Part shown: positions 44,504-53,550 of the stretch, piece by piece
Position numbering within the stretch: the first letter of the stretch is position 1
Layout of the letters: each line of letters begins with the position of its first letter
DNA from: Caldora sp965222765
GTDB taxonomy: Bacteria; Cyanobacteriota; Cyanobacteriia; Cyanobacteriales; Coleofasciculaceae
Length of the DNA stretch: 64,000 nt
Assembly: GCA_965222765.1 (NCBI GenBank)
Contig: CBDCVG010000059.1
Coordinates: forward strand, 134,663-198,662
Direction of reading: 5' to 3'
Position numbers and translations under genes: made by a program
Notes under the pieces: generated by a model
Database searches by the model: none
Seen by the model: only the letters and a program-made list of their open reading frames with translations
What the model was told of the DNA's origin: nothing

Positions 44504-44758
44504 CTATTTTCTGATGTTGTACTTGCGATCTAACTTATCCATTTGGATAGCGTAGATAAAAATCAGGGCTACAAAAACAATAATTGAGCCTTGCTGAGCA
44601 ATCCAGAAGCCCAGAGGTACGCCGCCAAGGCGCACCCCATTCAACACTGTGACTAATAAAATACCGAAGATCAGGGAAACTAGTGCCCAGATAATTAAAA
44701 GATTACGGATTAAAGCGATATTGGCACGCCAGTATAAGCGGCGGTTATTTTCATCCAT
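44504..44758 (-). CDS. DUF4212 small subunit of sodium:solute symporter
   Basis: 84 residues from ATG 44758 (MDENNRRLYWRANIALIRN); a TTG at 44794 would add 12 residues not seen in the family. Two membrane spans: LLIIWALVSLIFGILLVTVL and QGSIIVFVALIFIYAIQMDKLD. The LGGVPLGFWIAQQGSI motif between them is the family signature. It is thought to support the large SSS transporter encoded 9 bp downstream. Divergent from the P450 gene. Confidence 0.85.
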   Translation of the reverse strand: MDENNRRLYWRANIALIRNLLIIWALVSLIFGILLVTVLNGVRLGGVPLGFWIAQQGSIIVFVALIFIYAIQMDKLDRKYNIRK

Positions 44759-44923
44759 TTGTTTGTTAAGTGAATACTCAAAGTTAAAAGGCAAGGATTC
44801 AGAATCGCATAAATCAGTTTATCAGTCAAATGGCGCAAATTTTGCGATACAATTTTAGTTATTATCCCGAAGATATTATTAATTAGAGTTTAAAAAATAA
44901 AAATATTTAAAAAATCCTTATTG

Positions 44924-44984
44924 CCTAACACCTAATACCTAACACCTAATATCTAATACCTAACACCTAATATCTAATACCTAA
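44924..44984. repeat. Heptameric short tandem repeat (CCTAACA/CCTAATA type)
   Basis: About nine degenerate CCTAACA/CCTAATA/TCTAATA heptamers stop just 6 bp before the P450 start codon. It is the complement of the GTTAGGT type at 12083-12113. Confidence 0.8.
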
Positions 44985-44989
44985 ACTGT

Positions 44990-46321
44990 ATGACAAGTAC
45001 TGCCAAAAAACTGCATTTTCTTCCTTTACCTCCTGGTAAATTTGGCTTGCCCTTGATTGGAGAAACTATCAGCTTTTTAATGGATGGTAATTTTGCTAAA
45101 AAGCGGTTAGCTAAGTACGGATCAGTTTTCAAAACCAAGATCTTTGGTAATCCCACTGTAATAATGGTAGGTGCAGAAGCTAATCAGTTCTTATTCCAAA
45201 ACGAAAATAAGTATGTTGTTGCTACTTGGCCCAAAAGTACTAGCACATTACTTGGACCGGCCTCTCTTTCAGTCCAAACCGGCAGTTTTCACCAAAAGCG
45301 TCGTAAATTGCTTTCCCAGGCTTTTCAACCTAGAGCGCTAGTTAGCTATATACCGACAATGGAGCGCATTACCACTAAATATCTGGAGAAATGGCAGAGC
45401 TTGGGCTGCTTAACTTGGTATCCGGAACTCAGAGACTATACTTTTGATATTGCCAGTACCTTACTGGTCGGTACTGAAGAAGATTATCAGACAATTCTGG
45501 GTAAACTATTTGAAACCTGGTGTGGTGGTTTATTCACTATTCCCATAGCCCTACCTTGGACAAATTTTGGTAAAGCATTAAAGGCTAGGGAAGGAATACT
45601 CAAAGAAATTGAAAATATTGTCTGCCAACGGCAAAAACAGCAGAACCCTGGGGATGATGCCCTAGGAATTTTGTTACAAGCTCAGGATGAGGAAGGCAAT
45701 AGCCTCAGCTTAACCGAACTAAAAGATCAAGTACTTTTATTATTGTTTGCTGGTCACGAGACTTTAACATCCGCGATCGCTTCTTTTTGTCTCCTGATAG
45801 CTCAGCATCCTCAGGTTTTTACTCGTCTTTGTGCAGAACAAGAGCAGTTCGATCACTCCCAACCTCTGAGTATAGAAGAGCTCAAACAGATGGTCTATTT
45901 AGAGCAAGTTCTCAAGGAAGTTTTGCGACTTATTCCCCCAGTAGGTGGTGGTTTTCGTAAAGTAATTCAAGATTGCGAGTTTAAGGGCTATTTAATTCCT
46001 AAAGGCTGGACTCTGCAATACCAGATTAATGAAACTCATAAAGATACTAGTATCTATAACCAGCAGGAAGTTTTTGACCCGGAGCGTTTTGCTCCAGAAC
46101 GAACAGAAGATAAACAGAAAAATTTTGGTTATATTCCCTTTGGTGGGGGTTTACGAGAATGTTTAGGTAGAGAGTTTGCGAAGCTGGAAATGAAAATTTT
46201 TGCGGCACTGCTGGTGCGTAATTATAAATGGGAGTTGCTACCAGAGCAGGATTTATCAATGATGGTTATGCCCACTCCTCATCCTCGGGATGGCTTGAAG
46301 GTTAATATATATAAGTTTTAG
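44990..46321 (+). CDS. Cytochrome P450, CYP120-like
   Basis: 443 residues. N-terminal LPLPPGKFGLPLIGETISFL is the proline-rich hinge of CYP26/CYP120-type enzymes. Motifs: I-helix AGHET (residues 254-258), ExxR in EVLRLIPP, PERF, and heme loop FGGGLRECLG with Cys391 as thiolate ligand. CYP120A1 of Synechocystis hydroxylates retinoids; carotenoid-derived or isoprenoid substrates are likely here, by family only. No membrane anchor. The start codon stands directly behind a heptamer repeat and lacks a clear ribosome site. Confidence 0.88.
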   Translation: MTSTAKKLHFLPLPPGKFGLPLIGETISFLMDGNFAKKRLAKYGSVFKTKIFGNPTVIMVGAEANQFLFQNENKYVVATWPKSTSTLLGPASLSVQTGSFHQKRRKLLSQAFQPRALVSYIPTMERITTKYLEKWQSLGCLTWYPELRDYTFDIASTLLVGTEEDYQTILGKLFETWCGGLFTIPIALPWTNFGKALKAREGILKEIENIVCQRQKQQNPGDDALGILLQAQDEEGNSLSLTELKDQVLLLLFAGHETLTSAIASFCLLIAQHPQVFTRLCAEQEQFDHSQPLSIEELKQMVYLEQVLKEVLRLIPPVGGGFRKVIQDCEFKGYLIPKGWTLQYQINETHKDTSIYNQQEVFDPERFAPERTEDKQKNFGYIPFGGGLRECLGREFAKLEMKIFAALLVRNYKWELLPEQDLSMMVMPTPHPRDGLKVNIYKF

Positions 46322-46557
46322 GTTTTAGGGGACAACAGGTAAGTTTATGGTAAAAACACTCAGGGCACAAAACATTTCCTTAAATGACTTAGTAGATTGT
46401 CTTTTTGAAACTGATGCAAGACGAAACAACTAAATATGCAGAATCAGAGCGATTCTCGCTTTATAGCAAAAATGGTTTATCTACAGTCTTGAGTATCTTA
46501 AAGCGTATGGCTCAATTAACCAGCCAATCGTCATAGCCTTTTTATCTTCGATTGATG

Positions 46558-46802
46558 GCGATGATCAACTATTACCGCAATGTTTTCCCTAGCCAGAGGA
46601 AGCAGGAGTAGAATCTCATTGATTTACCAACTCTTATGATTTGGGGTGAGGAGGATACCGCTTTGGGTAAAGAGTTGATCTACGGGACGCAAGAATTTGT
46701 CAGAAATTTTAAAATCCGCTCATTCCAAATTGCAGTCACTGAGTACAGCAGGAACAGCCGGAGTTAGTTAATTGGTACATGCAAGATTGTCTGGCAGGTT
46801 AA
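46558..46802 (+). pseudogene. Alpha/beta hydrolase (epoxide hydrolase-like) remnant
   Basis: AMINYYRNVF, then an in-frame TAG, DLPTLMIWGEEDTALGKELIYGTQEF, VRNFKIR, then after a lost base PNCSH-stop-VQQEQPELVN and YMQDCLAG. These are the C-terminal blocks of an epoxide-hydrolase-like protein (MIWGExD carries the acid residue; NCSHW the catalytic His). Two stop codons and a frameshift show real decay. The rest of 46322-46963 includes a short frame (MVKTLRAQNISLNDLVDCLF, 46347-46432) and no intact gene. Confidence 0.65.
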
Positions 46803-46963
46803 GCTCATCCACAGTAAATGCACTATTTATTCGATTCCCACAGCTTCATCTGTTAAATGTAAGAGAATAGACTCTTTCTTCATTGCGTCGTGGTTATGGA
46901 ATTGCTTCACCCGCTCTCCTATTCCTTATAAGGGATAGTTATTCTTGCCTGAGTCTAGTAAAT

Positions 46964-47284
46964 TTATGCAGGATGGTTACACAATTGCTTACCGAAGGAC
47001 AGCTGTGCATCCCACTCATCTAAGGAAAAACCCTTAATTCCCTCCTCAAACAATAATTGTGCATCCCACTCATCTAAGAAGAAACTTCCCTGCCACTCCT
47101 CGAACAGTAATTGTGCGTTCCACTCATCAAAAGAAAAACTCCCATGCCACTCCTCGAAGGATAGCTGTGCGTCTGTGTCTTCAAAGGATTGATTATCGTC
47201 CCACTCCCAGCCTGAGAGTTCCACGTCCCAGTAATCTAAAAAGTCGAGATTTGATGATATATCTATTGTTGCTAGTACTGTCAT
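46964..47284 (-). CDS. Acidic Trp-rich protein with 18-residue repeats
   Basis: 106 residues from ATG 47284 (MTVLATIDISSNLDFLDYWD); the TTG two codons before is an alternative. After a leader-like part come three near-identical 18-residue units, FEEWHGSFSFDEWNAQLL, FEEWQGSFFLDEWDAQLL and FEEGIKGFSLDEWDAQLS, with a weaker unit before them, and a short end GKQLCNHPA. The units are 54-bp repeats in DNA. Strongly acidic, with many Trp. I do not recognise a family; no signal peptide. It could be a binding scaffold or a secreted peptide precursor, but nothing nearby supports a maturation system. Confidence 0.55.
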   Translation of the reverse strand: MTVLATIDISSNLDFLDYWDVELSGWEWDDNQSFEDTDAQLSFEEWHGSFSFDEWNAQLLFEEWQGSFFLDEWDAQLLFEEGIKGFSLDEWDAQLSFGKQLCNHPA

Positions 47285-47699
47285 GACCAATTAAAAGATA
47301 GGTTTGGTGTTAACTATGGGTATTTAGCTTTGTTACCCTTTTATCTTCACTTATTTTTCCGAGCAATACCGAAATCTAATACCTAAAAACAAGTGAAAAT
47401 TCTCATGTAAGTTTGTGAGTAATTGATTGTTTTGAAGTGAGGTATTAGCAAATAATTTGTGATTTCAATCAACTTTCTTGGTGACTCCTATCACAATTGC
47501 CCCAATCTAAGCTACAATAGTAAACAAGAGAAAGTGAAAGTAGGTACTAATACTGGGAATTTACTCATTTTTCTCAAGCTAAAGTCGTTAAAATTGTGAA
47601 GTCAAAAGAGCGAATATGGGTATCTTCACCATTAGTGGTTGAGTATCCTTGCTGACAGTACTTTATTATCGACATATAACTATGTAGATTTGCATGTCT

Positions 47700-47766
47700 A
47701 CATGAAACCCTCATGAAACTTTTATGAGAAAAATTTCATGATTGGGATTGCAGCAAATTTTGAATT
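47700..47766. repeat. Dispersed repeat with imperfect hairpin, copy B
   Basis: TCATGAAACTTTTATGAGAA..TTTCATGA followed by GATTGCAGCAAATTTTGAAT; matches 5565-5636. It stands about 490 bp before ftsH. The 47285-48251 spacer otherwise holds CTATCTCCC-type short repeats near 47850 and no gene that I can see. Confidence 0.65.
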
Positions 47767-48251
47767 CCTGTTGGTTCGGGTGAGCGAAATTTTGATTGGA
47801 ACTTCTAGGGAAGTATCCTCTCAAATCATTAGTTCTCCTTTGTTTCCCTATCTCCCCATCTACCTATCTCCCTATCTCCCCACCCTTTTTTTCGCTCATC
47901 CGTAGGGGTGGGTAATGGGATAATTTCGGGATTTACATCAGTGATTCTCAGGTAAAGTCCGCCCTTTGGTTCTGACGAGAAACATTAGACAATTGCGTAT
48001 TTCTGCATCTGTTAGTACGGTATATACTACCAATAAATCAAAGTCAAGTAATGGCAATTAAAATTAATATTAAATTGTGCTTATTTACACAGCTTTACGC
48101 TACTAGTGCAGTGCGGTGGCAATAAGTAACCAGTTAAAAAAGGTTAAAAAGCTTCTACAGTAAGCTTTCTTCCCTTCTGCCTTCTTGTACTAGGCTGAAG
48201 ATGGGGGCTGACCGACCAAGTGCATCGAAAATCAAATGAAATTTGAGACTT

Positions 48252-50132
48252 ATGAGTATTAAAGACAAACCTCAACCGCCTCGCAATCGTCAGATTGCCA
48301 ATATTCTGTTTGTGCTGGCGGGTTTATTCTTACTAGCAAACCTGTTGTTACCAAATTTGTTTAGCCCCCAAATTCCTAGGGTGCCCTATAGTCTGTTTAT
48401 TGAGCAGGTGTCGGATGGACAAGTTAGCAGTGCTTATGTGGGACAGGAGCAAATTCGCTATCAGCTTAAAGGTGAGGATAACCAGCCAGGACAAATACTC
48501 TCTACTAATCCAATCTTCGATCTAGAACTACCTAAAAAGTTAGAGAATAATGGGGTGGAGTTTGCTGCTGCTCCACCACCTAAAAGAAGCTGGTTTAGCA
48601 ATATCTTGGGTTGGGTGATACCACCATTAATTTTCGTGGGAATTTGGCAATTGTTCATCGGCCGTGGTATGGGTGGTGGTCCCCAAGGAGCCCTTTCTAT
48701 CAGTAAGAGTAAGGCTAAAGTCTATGTAGAAGACGAATCCACCAAAATCACTTTTGCTAATGTGGCTGGAGTGGAAGAAGCCAAGACTGAGTTGGTGGAA
48801 ATTGTCGAGTTCCTTAAATCCCCCCAACGTTATACCAAAATTGGGGCGCGGATTCCCAAAGGGGTACTATTAGTAGGTCCTCCGGGAACTGGTAAAACTC
48901 TGCTGGCGAAAGCTGTAGCAGGAGAAGCCGGTGTGCCATTCTTCAGCATTTCTGGTTCTGAGTTTGTGGAATTGTTTGTCGGTGCTGGTGCAGCAAGAGT
49001 GCGGGATTTATTTGAGCAAGCGAAAAAGAAAGCTCCTTGTATTATCTTCATCGATGAGTTGGATGCGATCGGCAAGTCTCGTGCCAGTGGTGGTTTTGTC
49101 GGCGGTAACGATGAACGGGAACAGACTCTTAATCAGTTGCTGACAGAAATGGATGGTTTTGCCGCTGGGGATGCTACGGTGATCGTGCTAGCTGCTACTA
49201 ACCGTCCGGAAAGCTTAGACCCGGCACTATTACGACCAGGACGCTTTGACCGACAGGTATTGGTAGACCGTCCGGACTTATCCGGTCGTTTAGCAATCTT
49301 AGAAATCTATGCTCAGAAAGTAAAGTTGGGTAGTGATATCGATCTAAAAGCGATCGCTACTCGTACTCCTGGCTTTGCTGGTGCTGATTTGGCAAACTTA
49401 GTAAATGAAGCGGCACTATTGGCAGCACGCAATCGCCAGGAAACTGTATCCCAGGCAGACTTTGCTGAAGCAATTGAGCGAGTAGTAGCAGGTTTAGAAA
49501 AGAAAAGCCGTGTTCTCAATGATAAGGAGAAAAAGATTGTCGCTTACCATGAAGTAGGTCATGCTCTGGTTGGTGCAGCGATGCCGGGAGGGAGTGATGT
49601 TGCCAAGATTTCTATTGTACCCCGTGGCATGGCAGCACTTGGCTACACCCTGCAACTGCCTACTGAAGACCGATTTTTGCTCAATGAGGCGGAATTGCGG
49701 GGACAAATTGCCACTTTGCTAGGTGGACGTTCCGCAGAAGAAGTTGTCTTCGGTAGTATTACTACAGGTGCTGCTAATGACTTGCAAAGAGCAACTGATT
49801 TAGCAGAACAAATGGTTACCACCTACGGTATGAGCGAGGTTCTAGGACCTCTGGCTTACGAGAAAGGACAACAAAATGACTTCCTTGGTAATGGTATGGC
49901 AATGAATCCCCGCCGGATGGTGAGTGATGAAACTGCTAAAGCTATTGATGAGGAAGTAAAGGGAATTGTGGAAACTGCTCATCAGCAGGCTTTAGATATT
50001 CTCAAGCAGAATCGGGAGCTACTCGAAAAGATTGCTCAGCAAATCTTAGAAACTGAGGTAATTGAAGGTGAGGAACTCCAACAACTGCTTAGTCAAGCGC
50101 AGCCTGTTAACAAGGCTACGGTTGCAGTTTAG
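48252..50132 (+). CDS. ftsH: ATP-dependent zinc metalloprotease FtsH
   Basis: 626 residues from ATG 48252 (MSIKDKPQPPRNRQIANILF); an upstream in-frame TTG is ignored. Two membrane spans (about 15-35 and 108-128) flank a lumenal/periplasmic domain. AAA+ domain: Walker A GPPGTGKT (209-216), Walker B IIFIDELDAIG, second region of homology LRPGRFDRQV. Protease domain: zinc site HEVGH (433-437) and a later Asp/Glu ligand in TGAANDLQRATDLAEQM. It degrades membrane and photosystem proteins. Cyanobacteria have about four FtsH; which one this is cannot be fixed by eye. The long 5' spacer suggests its own regulation. Confidence 0.92.
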   Translation: MSIKDKPQPPRNRQIANILFVLAGLFLLANLLLPNLFSPQIPRVPYSLFIEQVSDGQVSSAYVGQEQIRYQLKGEDNQPGQILSTNPIFDLELPKKLENNGVEFAAAPPPKRSWFSNILGWVIPPLIFVGIWQLFIGRGMGGGPQGALSISKSKAKVYVEDESTKITFANVAGVEEAKTELVEIVEFLKSPQRYTKIGARIPKGVLLVGPPGTGKTLLAKAVAGEAGVPFFSISGSEFVELFVGAGAARVRDLFEQAKKKAPCIIFIDELDAIGKSRASGGFVGGNDEREQTLNQLLTEMDGFAAGDATVIVLAATNRPESLDPALLRPGRFDRQVLVDRPDLSGRLAILEIYAQKVKLGSDIDLKAIATRTPGFAGADLANLVNEAALLAARNRQETVSQADFAEAIERVVAGLEKKSRVLNDKEKKIVAYHEVGHALVGAAMPGGSDVAKISIVPRGMAALGYTLQLPTEDRFLLNEAELRGQIATLLGGRSAEEVVFGSITTGAANDLQRATDLAEQMVTTYGMSEVLGPLAYEKGQQNDFLGNGMAMNPRRMVSDETAKAIDEEVKGIVETAHQQALDILKQNRELLEKIAQQILETEVIEGEELQQLLSQAQPVNKATVAV

Positions 50133-50251
50133 CGTTTCCGAATCTTAACCCTGGGCTAAAGCACGGGGGATTTCGTGTTATTTGTTATTTGTTGTTAGTT
50201 GTTGGTTTTTTGTAAAGAAATCAAATAACAAATAACCAATAACTAACAACC

Positions 50252-50306
50252 AAGCGGCGGGCAGCTATCCCTTCCATCCCTTAAAGGAATGAGCTTCCCG
50301 CCGCTT
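50252..50306. terminator. Hairpin between convergent ftsH and bvdR
   Basis: AAGCGGCGGGCAGCT at 50252-50266 pairs with AGCTTCCCGCCGCTT at 50292-50306 (one mismatch). It lies 4 bp behind the bvdR stop and 120 bp behind the ftsH stop, with TTTCTATC after it on the plus strand. It probably ends both transcripts. TTTGTTA-type short repeats precede it. Confidence 0.6.
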
Positions 50307-50310
50307 TCTA

Positions 50311-51297
50311 TCAATAAACTTGAACAACTTTGCTCTCACCCATTGCTGCTGACTGGCGTGCGGTATCTCCCACCTTGAGCGCATACACACTTTCTGCTGG
50401 AGATACATACAAAGGCGTACCTTTAATTAAGTGATCTAAGACCATATTGGTATCTTTAACAAATAAACCACGCTTGCCTGCAACTTCAATGGATATTCTT
50501 TCTTCTCCCCGAATGAGAGTCCCTTGTTGACCTTCAAATACTAAAGTACCTTCTTCTCCATGAACCTCAAAGTTTCTTAACCCCTGCCAGAAACGATCCC
50601 CTTTGCCATAAGTAACTTCTGCAATGAGACTATTACTAAAGCGCAATTGAGCAGTACATAAACAAGCACTGTAATAGTCTGATAGATTCCAAAACCGAGA
50701 CTGACAGCTTACAGAGGCGACATCACCAAATAAATTAGTAAATCGGTGAATGTGAGGAAGAGCCGCGTTGAACGGAAAACCAAATAGTTCTGGATGGTAA
50801 CTCCACCGCTTCGGCGCAGGGTGCTTGGGCACAATAGTAATGTAACGGGCATAAAAGGGATTGCCAATCTTTGGTAACCATTGCCTTAGTGCTTGGTGCA
50901 AGCCTCCCAACAACTCAATATGTTCTACATGAAGGAGTTTGCTTTTGGACTGAGCAAGGGCAATTAACGATTCTGCTTCTGTGGGGTCTAGAGAGAGAGG
51001 ATATTCAATAACTACATCCTTTCCTGCTTCAAGAGTAGCGCGAGCTATCTTACCATGATCCCGATTGATGGTACAAATAAACACCAAATCTATATTAGGA
51101 TGCTCCACCACTTGTTGCCAGGAATCTACTGCTAAGGTTTTGTGGGTTTGAGCAAATTGTTGGGTTGTTTCTGGTGTGTAACCACTGACAGCGATTAAAT
51201 GAGAACGGGAATCTGCTTGCAATGTCTGGGCTCGTTGATTCGCTACATACCCAGTACCGATAATACCAGCTTGGATGGGGAGAGTAATGTTGGTCAT
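50311..51297 (-). CDS. bvdR: Biliverdin reductase BvdR
   Basis: 328 residues, as in Synechocystis BvdR. Gfo/Idh/MocA fold with NAD(P)-binding GIIGTGYVANQRAQTLQ at 12-28 and the block ATLEAGKDVVIEYPLSL. The stretches KLLHVEHIELLGGLHQALRQ, GFPFNAALPHIHRFTNLFG, AEVTYGKGDRFWQ and RNFEVHGEEGTLVFEGQQGTLI match BvdR rather than sugar dehydrogenases. It reduces biliverdin to bilirubin and influences phycobilisome and chromophore metabolism. Convergent with ftsH. A general Gfo/Idh oxidoreductase is the alternative. Confidence 0.82.
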   Translation of the reverse strand: MTNITLPIQAGIIGTGYVANQRAQTLQADSRSHLIAVSGYTPETTQQFAQTHKTLAVDSWQQVVEHPNIDLVFICTINRDHGKIARATLEAGKDVVIEYPLSLDPTEAESLIALAQSKSKLLHVEHIELLGGLHQALRQWLPKIGNPFYARYITIVPKHPAPKRWSYHPELFGFPFNAALPHIHRFTNLFGDVASVSCQSRFWNLSDYYSACLCTAQLRFSNSLIAEVTYGKGDRFWQGLRNFEVHGEEGTLVFEGQQGTLIRGEERISIEVAGKRGLFVKDTNMVLDHLIKGTPLYVSPAESVYALKVGDTARQSAAMGESKVVQVY

Positions 51298-51616
51298 TGG
51301 TTGAAGAGGAGCAAACTTTCCTGGCTTCTACTAGTGCTGGCCAAGTTTATCATTTGCAGGTGAATATCTCCAGCCAAGAGGTTGCCATTCTTCAAGTATT
51401 TGATTTGCCTGGTATGGCTCAAGGAAGTAATTGGGAGTAAATTATTTGGTAAAGTTGAGCCAAATAATTTACTCCCTAAGTCAAGACGGATTTAAATTGG
51501 TTAGTCCTAATCTCTGCGTCTTTTGATCAGCAGTACCTATCGTAGGGTGTGTTAGCGAAGCGTAACGCATCACATTACGGGTACAGTTATTTTCAAAAAT
51601 CGCCTAAAACTCTGAT
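51298..51616. other. Spacer with dispersed GTAACGCATCACATT repeat
   Basis: GCGTAACGCATCACATT...CAAAAATCGCCT at 51559-51605 recurs in diverged form at 56050-56094. No gene is seen in this spacer. Confidence 0.45.
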
Positions 51617-51931
51617 TTAGATATCACCAAAAGCAATAAATGTGAAACCACAATCAACTGGCCTATCCGGTGATGAAGTTACACAAACGAAGTGGTATGA
51701 ACTACTGTCAACAATAGCAACCGACTTGTTAAAAGTTTCCCACTCATTGCCATAAATTGTACAGATAACTGCTGGAGGTGGTGCAAACGGTTGTTGGAAC
51801 TCGATGAGGTAGGTCCCTTCCCAAATCTTGCGGACATTGAAGCCTTCACCAAACCACTGCTTACCGTCTGGATGGACACCACCGTAGACGTGCTGAACTG
51901 TTTTTCCAGCTGAATCTTGAATAATTGCCAT
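51617..51931 (-). CDS. Small beta-rich protein, paralogue A
   Basis: 104 residues. Alternating strands with the blocks QHVYGGVHPDGKQWFGEGF, GTYLIEFQQPF, PPAVICTIYGNEWETFNKSVAI and FVCVTSSPDRPVDCGFTFIAFGD. The closing (V/A)DCGFTFIAFGD resembles the end of small lectin- or phage-fibre-like jelly-roll modules, but I cannot name the family. No signal peptide. It is 31 bp behind a paralogue with about half its residues identical, so the two arose by tandem duplication and are probably cotranscribed. Confidence 0.55.
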   Translation of the reverse strand: MAIIQDSAGKTVQHVYGGVHPDGKQWFGEGFNVRKIWEGTYLIEFQQPFAPPPAVICTIYGNEWETFNKSVAIVDSSSYHFVCVTSSPDRPVDCGFTFIAFGDI

Positions 51932-51962
51932 AACGCACTCCTACTAGATTTACAGTATTTAT

Positions 51963-52265
51963 TTAGAGATCACCAAAAGCGATAAAGGTAAAACCACAAT
52001 CAACTGGTCTCTCCGGTGATGAAGTGACGCAGATAAAGTGCTGTGGAGTAACTTCAATAATGGCAACCGACTTATCAAAAGTCTGCCACTCATGACCGTT
52101 AACTGTGCAGACAGGAGCTGGGATTGGTCCAAAAGGTCGATCAAAATCTATTACATAGGTTCCCTCTTTAATTTTGTGGCTTTTGAAGCCTTCACCAAAC
52201 CAGACTTTACCATCTGGACTAACACCACCGTAGATATGCTGATGTTTCTCGGAAAATATAGCCAT
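51963..52265 (-). CDS. Small beta-rich protein, paralogue B
   Basis: 100 residues: HQHIYGGVSPDGKVWFGEGF, GTYVIDFDRPFGPIPAPVCT, VNGHEWQTFDKSVAI, FICVTSSPERPVDCGFTFIA. It shares all blocks with paralogue A, including the near-identical CVTSSPxRPVDCGFTFIAFGD end, and lacks only four residues near the N-terminus. Function unknown; soluble. It is the first gene of the pair; an AT-rich leader and heptamer repeats (GGGAGTA type near 52460) lie upstream. Confidence 0.55.
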   Translation of the reverse strand: MAIFSEKHQHIYGGVSPDGKVWFGEGFKSHKIKEGTYVIDFDRPFGPIPAPVCTVNGHEWQTFDKSVAIIEVTPQHFICVTSSPERPVDCGFTFIAFGDL

Positions 52266-52439
52266 GAAGAACCATTTTAAAATTAACTTTCTTCACAATA
52301 TAAGGTGAGGAAAAAATCGGCAAGTGTTTTTTGATTTTTAAATTAATAATTATTAATTTCCCCTGATTGTTTATTAATTTTTCCTGTCCAATGTGTGTTA
52401 TAGGGTGGAAAAAATTCTTGTTCCTCCTGCCTCGGAGCC

Positions 52440-52500
52440 CTCTGACTTCTGACTTGAAAGTAGGGAGTAGGGAGTAAGGAGTGGGGAGCAGAGAAGAGTC
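52440..52500. repeat. Heptameric short tandem repeat (GGGAGTA type)
   Basis: AAAGTAGGGAGTAGGGAGTA and the following GGAGTGGGGAGC are degenerate heptamers in the 52266-52557 spacer. Otherwise no gene is seen there. Confidence 0.6.
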
Positions 52501-52557
52501 TACTTTCATGCATGGTGGTGAAAAAAATTTTTCATCGGGACTGCCTTCTAACGCTCA

Positions 52558-53550
52558 TTACTTAAAATTGTCCAGTTGACTATACACTTGTCCACCATCC
52601 CAACTAGACTTGATAAAAGTAGCTAGAGCATCAAGGAAGCCTAGAGTATAAAAAATAGCACGGCTGATGATTTTGAAGGGGGAACGGCTTTTGTTGCAAG
52701 GAGGGTTTCCTAAGACATGACAATCAAACAAACGACTAAACAAGCGGAACTGCTCAACGAACGTAAGATTTTTTAGCCCCATCAGGAAATGGTTGTGATA
52801 GAAAGTCAATTGGTATTGTAGCGATCGCGTACTAAGATCATGACAGCCTCCAGTTTCTTCCCCTAAATGCACCAAATTAGCATCAGGGTCATACCAAATT
52901 TCGTAACCTGTGCTGCGCAATCGCAAACAAAAATCAGATTCCTCCCGCACTGCGCTACCCCGAAACCGTTCATCAAATTCCAAACCATATTTCGTAAAAA
53001 TTTCCCGACGGAAGGACATATTACAACCCCTGGCTGAAATGACGCGCTGAGGTTTGACTGTATGTACTAAGTCAAGGTAATACCAAGCAATTCCAGGATC
53101 CATTGCCTCCGAGGGCAAATCCTCAATTGTATAAGGTGCATCTCCTTGGTTTGTCTTCTGAGAATCCTGTAACTTCATTCGATCAAAAACCCGCCCTGCA
53201 ACTGCTCCAACTTCGCTGCGTTGGTAGTTACGAGCATGAGCTTTTAAATACCCCACAGGCATTTTTACATCATCATCGATAAACAGAATAATTTCTCCTG
53301 AAGCTCTTCTTACCCCATAATTCCGCGCTCCAGGCAAACTTGCCCAGTCAACACGGAACCAGCTAATCTTTCCCTCAGCAGCCAACTTTTCCAAACAGGC
53401 TTGGGTTTGAGGTTCATGGTTCAGAGTTTGATCAACCACCAAAACCTCAAAAGCAGGATAGTCTTGTTTTAGTAAGTCTTCAAGAGTATCCCGCAAGGGT
53501 TCTTCCCGTTCGTAAGTAGGGATAATTACTGAAATCAATGGCCAGTTCAC
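52558..53550 (-). CDS. Family 2 glycosyltransferase, exopolysaccharide (hps-type)
   Basis: 330 residues. GT-A fold: ISVIIPTYEREEPLRDTLEDLL, VLVVDQTLNHEP, DxD-like motif in ILFIDDDVKMP (about residue 92-95), and the acceptor-side ED in REESDFCLRLRSTGYEIWYDP. The VVDQT and the C-terminal half resemble glycosyltransferases of hormogonium polysaccharide (hps) loci. It is followed upstream by an HpsL-like membrane protein on the same strand, 200 bp away, in keeping with a role in secreted polysaccharide. A single hydrophobic patch near the C-terminus may touch the membrane. Confidence 0.75.
   Translation of the reverse strand: MNWPLISVIIPTYEREEPLRDTLEDLLKQDYPAFEVLVVDQTLNHEPQTQACLEKLAAEGKISWFRVDWASLPGARNYGVRRASGEIILFIDDDVKMPVGYLKAHARNYQRSEVGAVAGRVFDRMKLQDSQKTNQGDAPYTIEDLPSEAMDPGIAWYYLDLVHTVKPQRVISARGCNMSFRREIFTKYGLEFDERFRGSAVREESDFCLRLRSTGYEIWYDPDANLVHLGEETGGCHDLSTRSLQYQLTFYHNHFLMGLKNLTFVEQFRLFSRLFDCHVLGNPPCNKSRSPFKIISRAIFYTLGFLDALATFIKSSWDGGQVYSQLDNFK

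Noticed and set aside
46964..47284. RiPP (graspetide/microviridin-like) precursor
   Set aside because: The acidic repeats are suggestive, but no ATP-grasp, peptidase or transporter gene is nearby and the core lacks the Thr/Ser/Lys partners used for cross-links.
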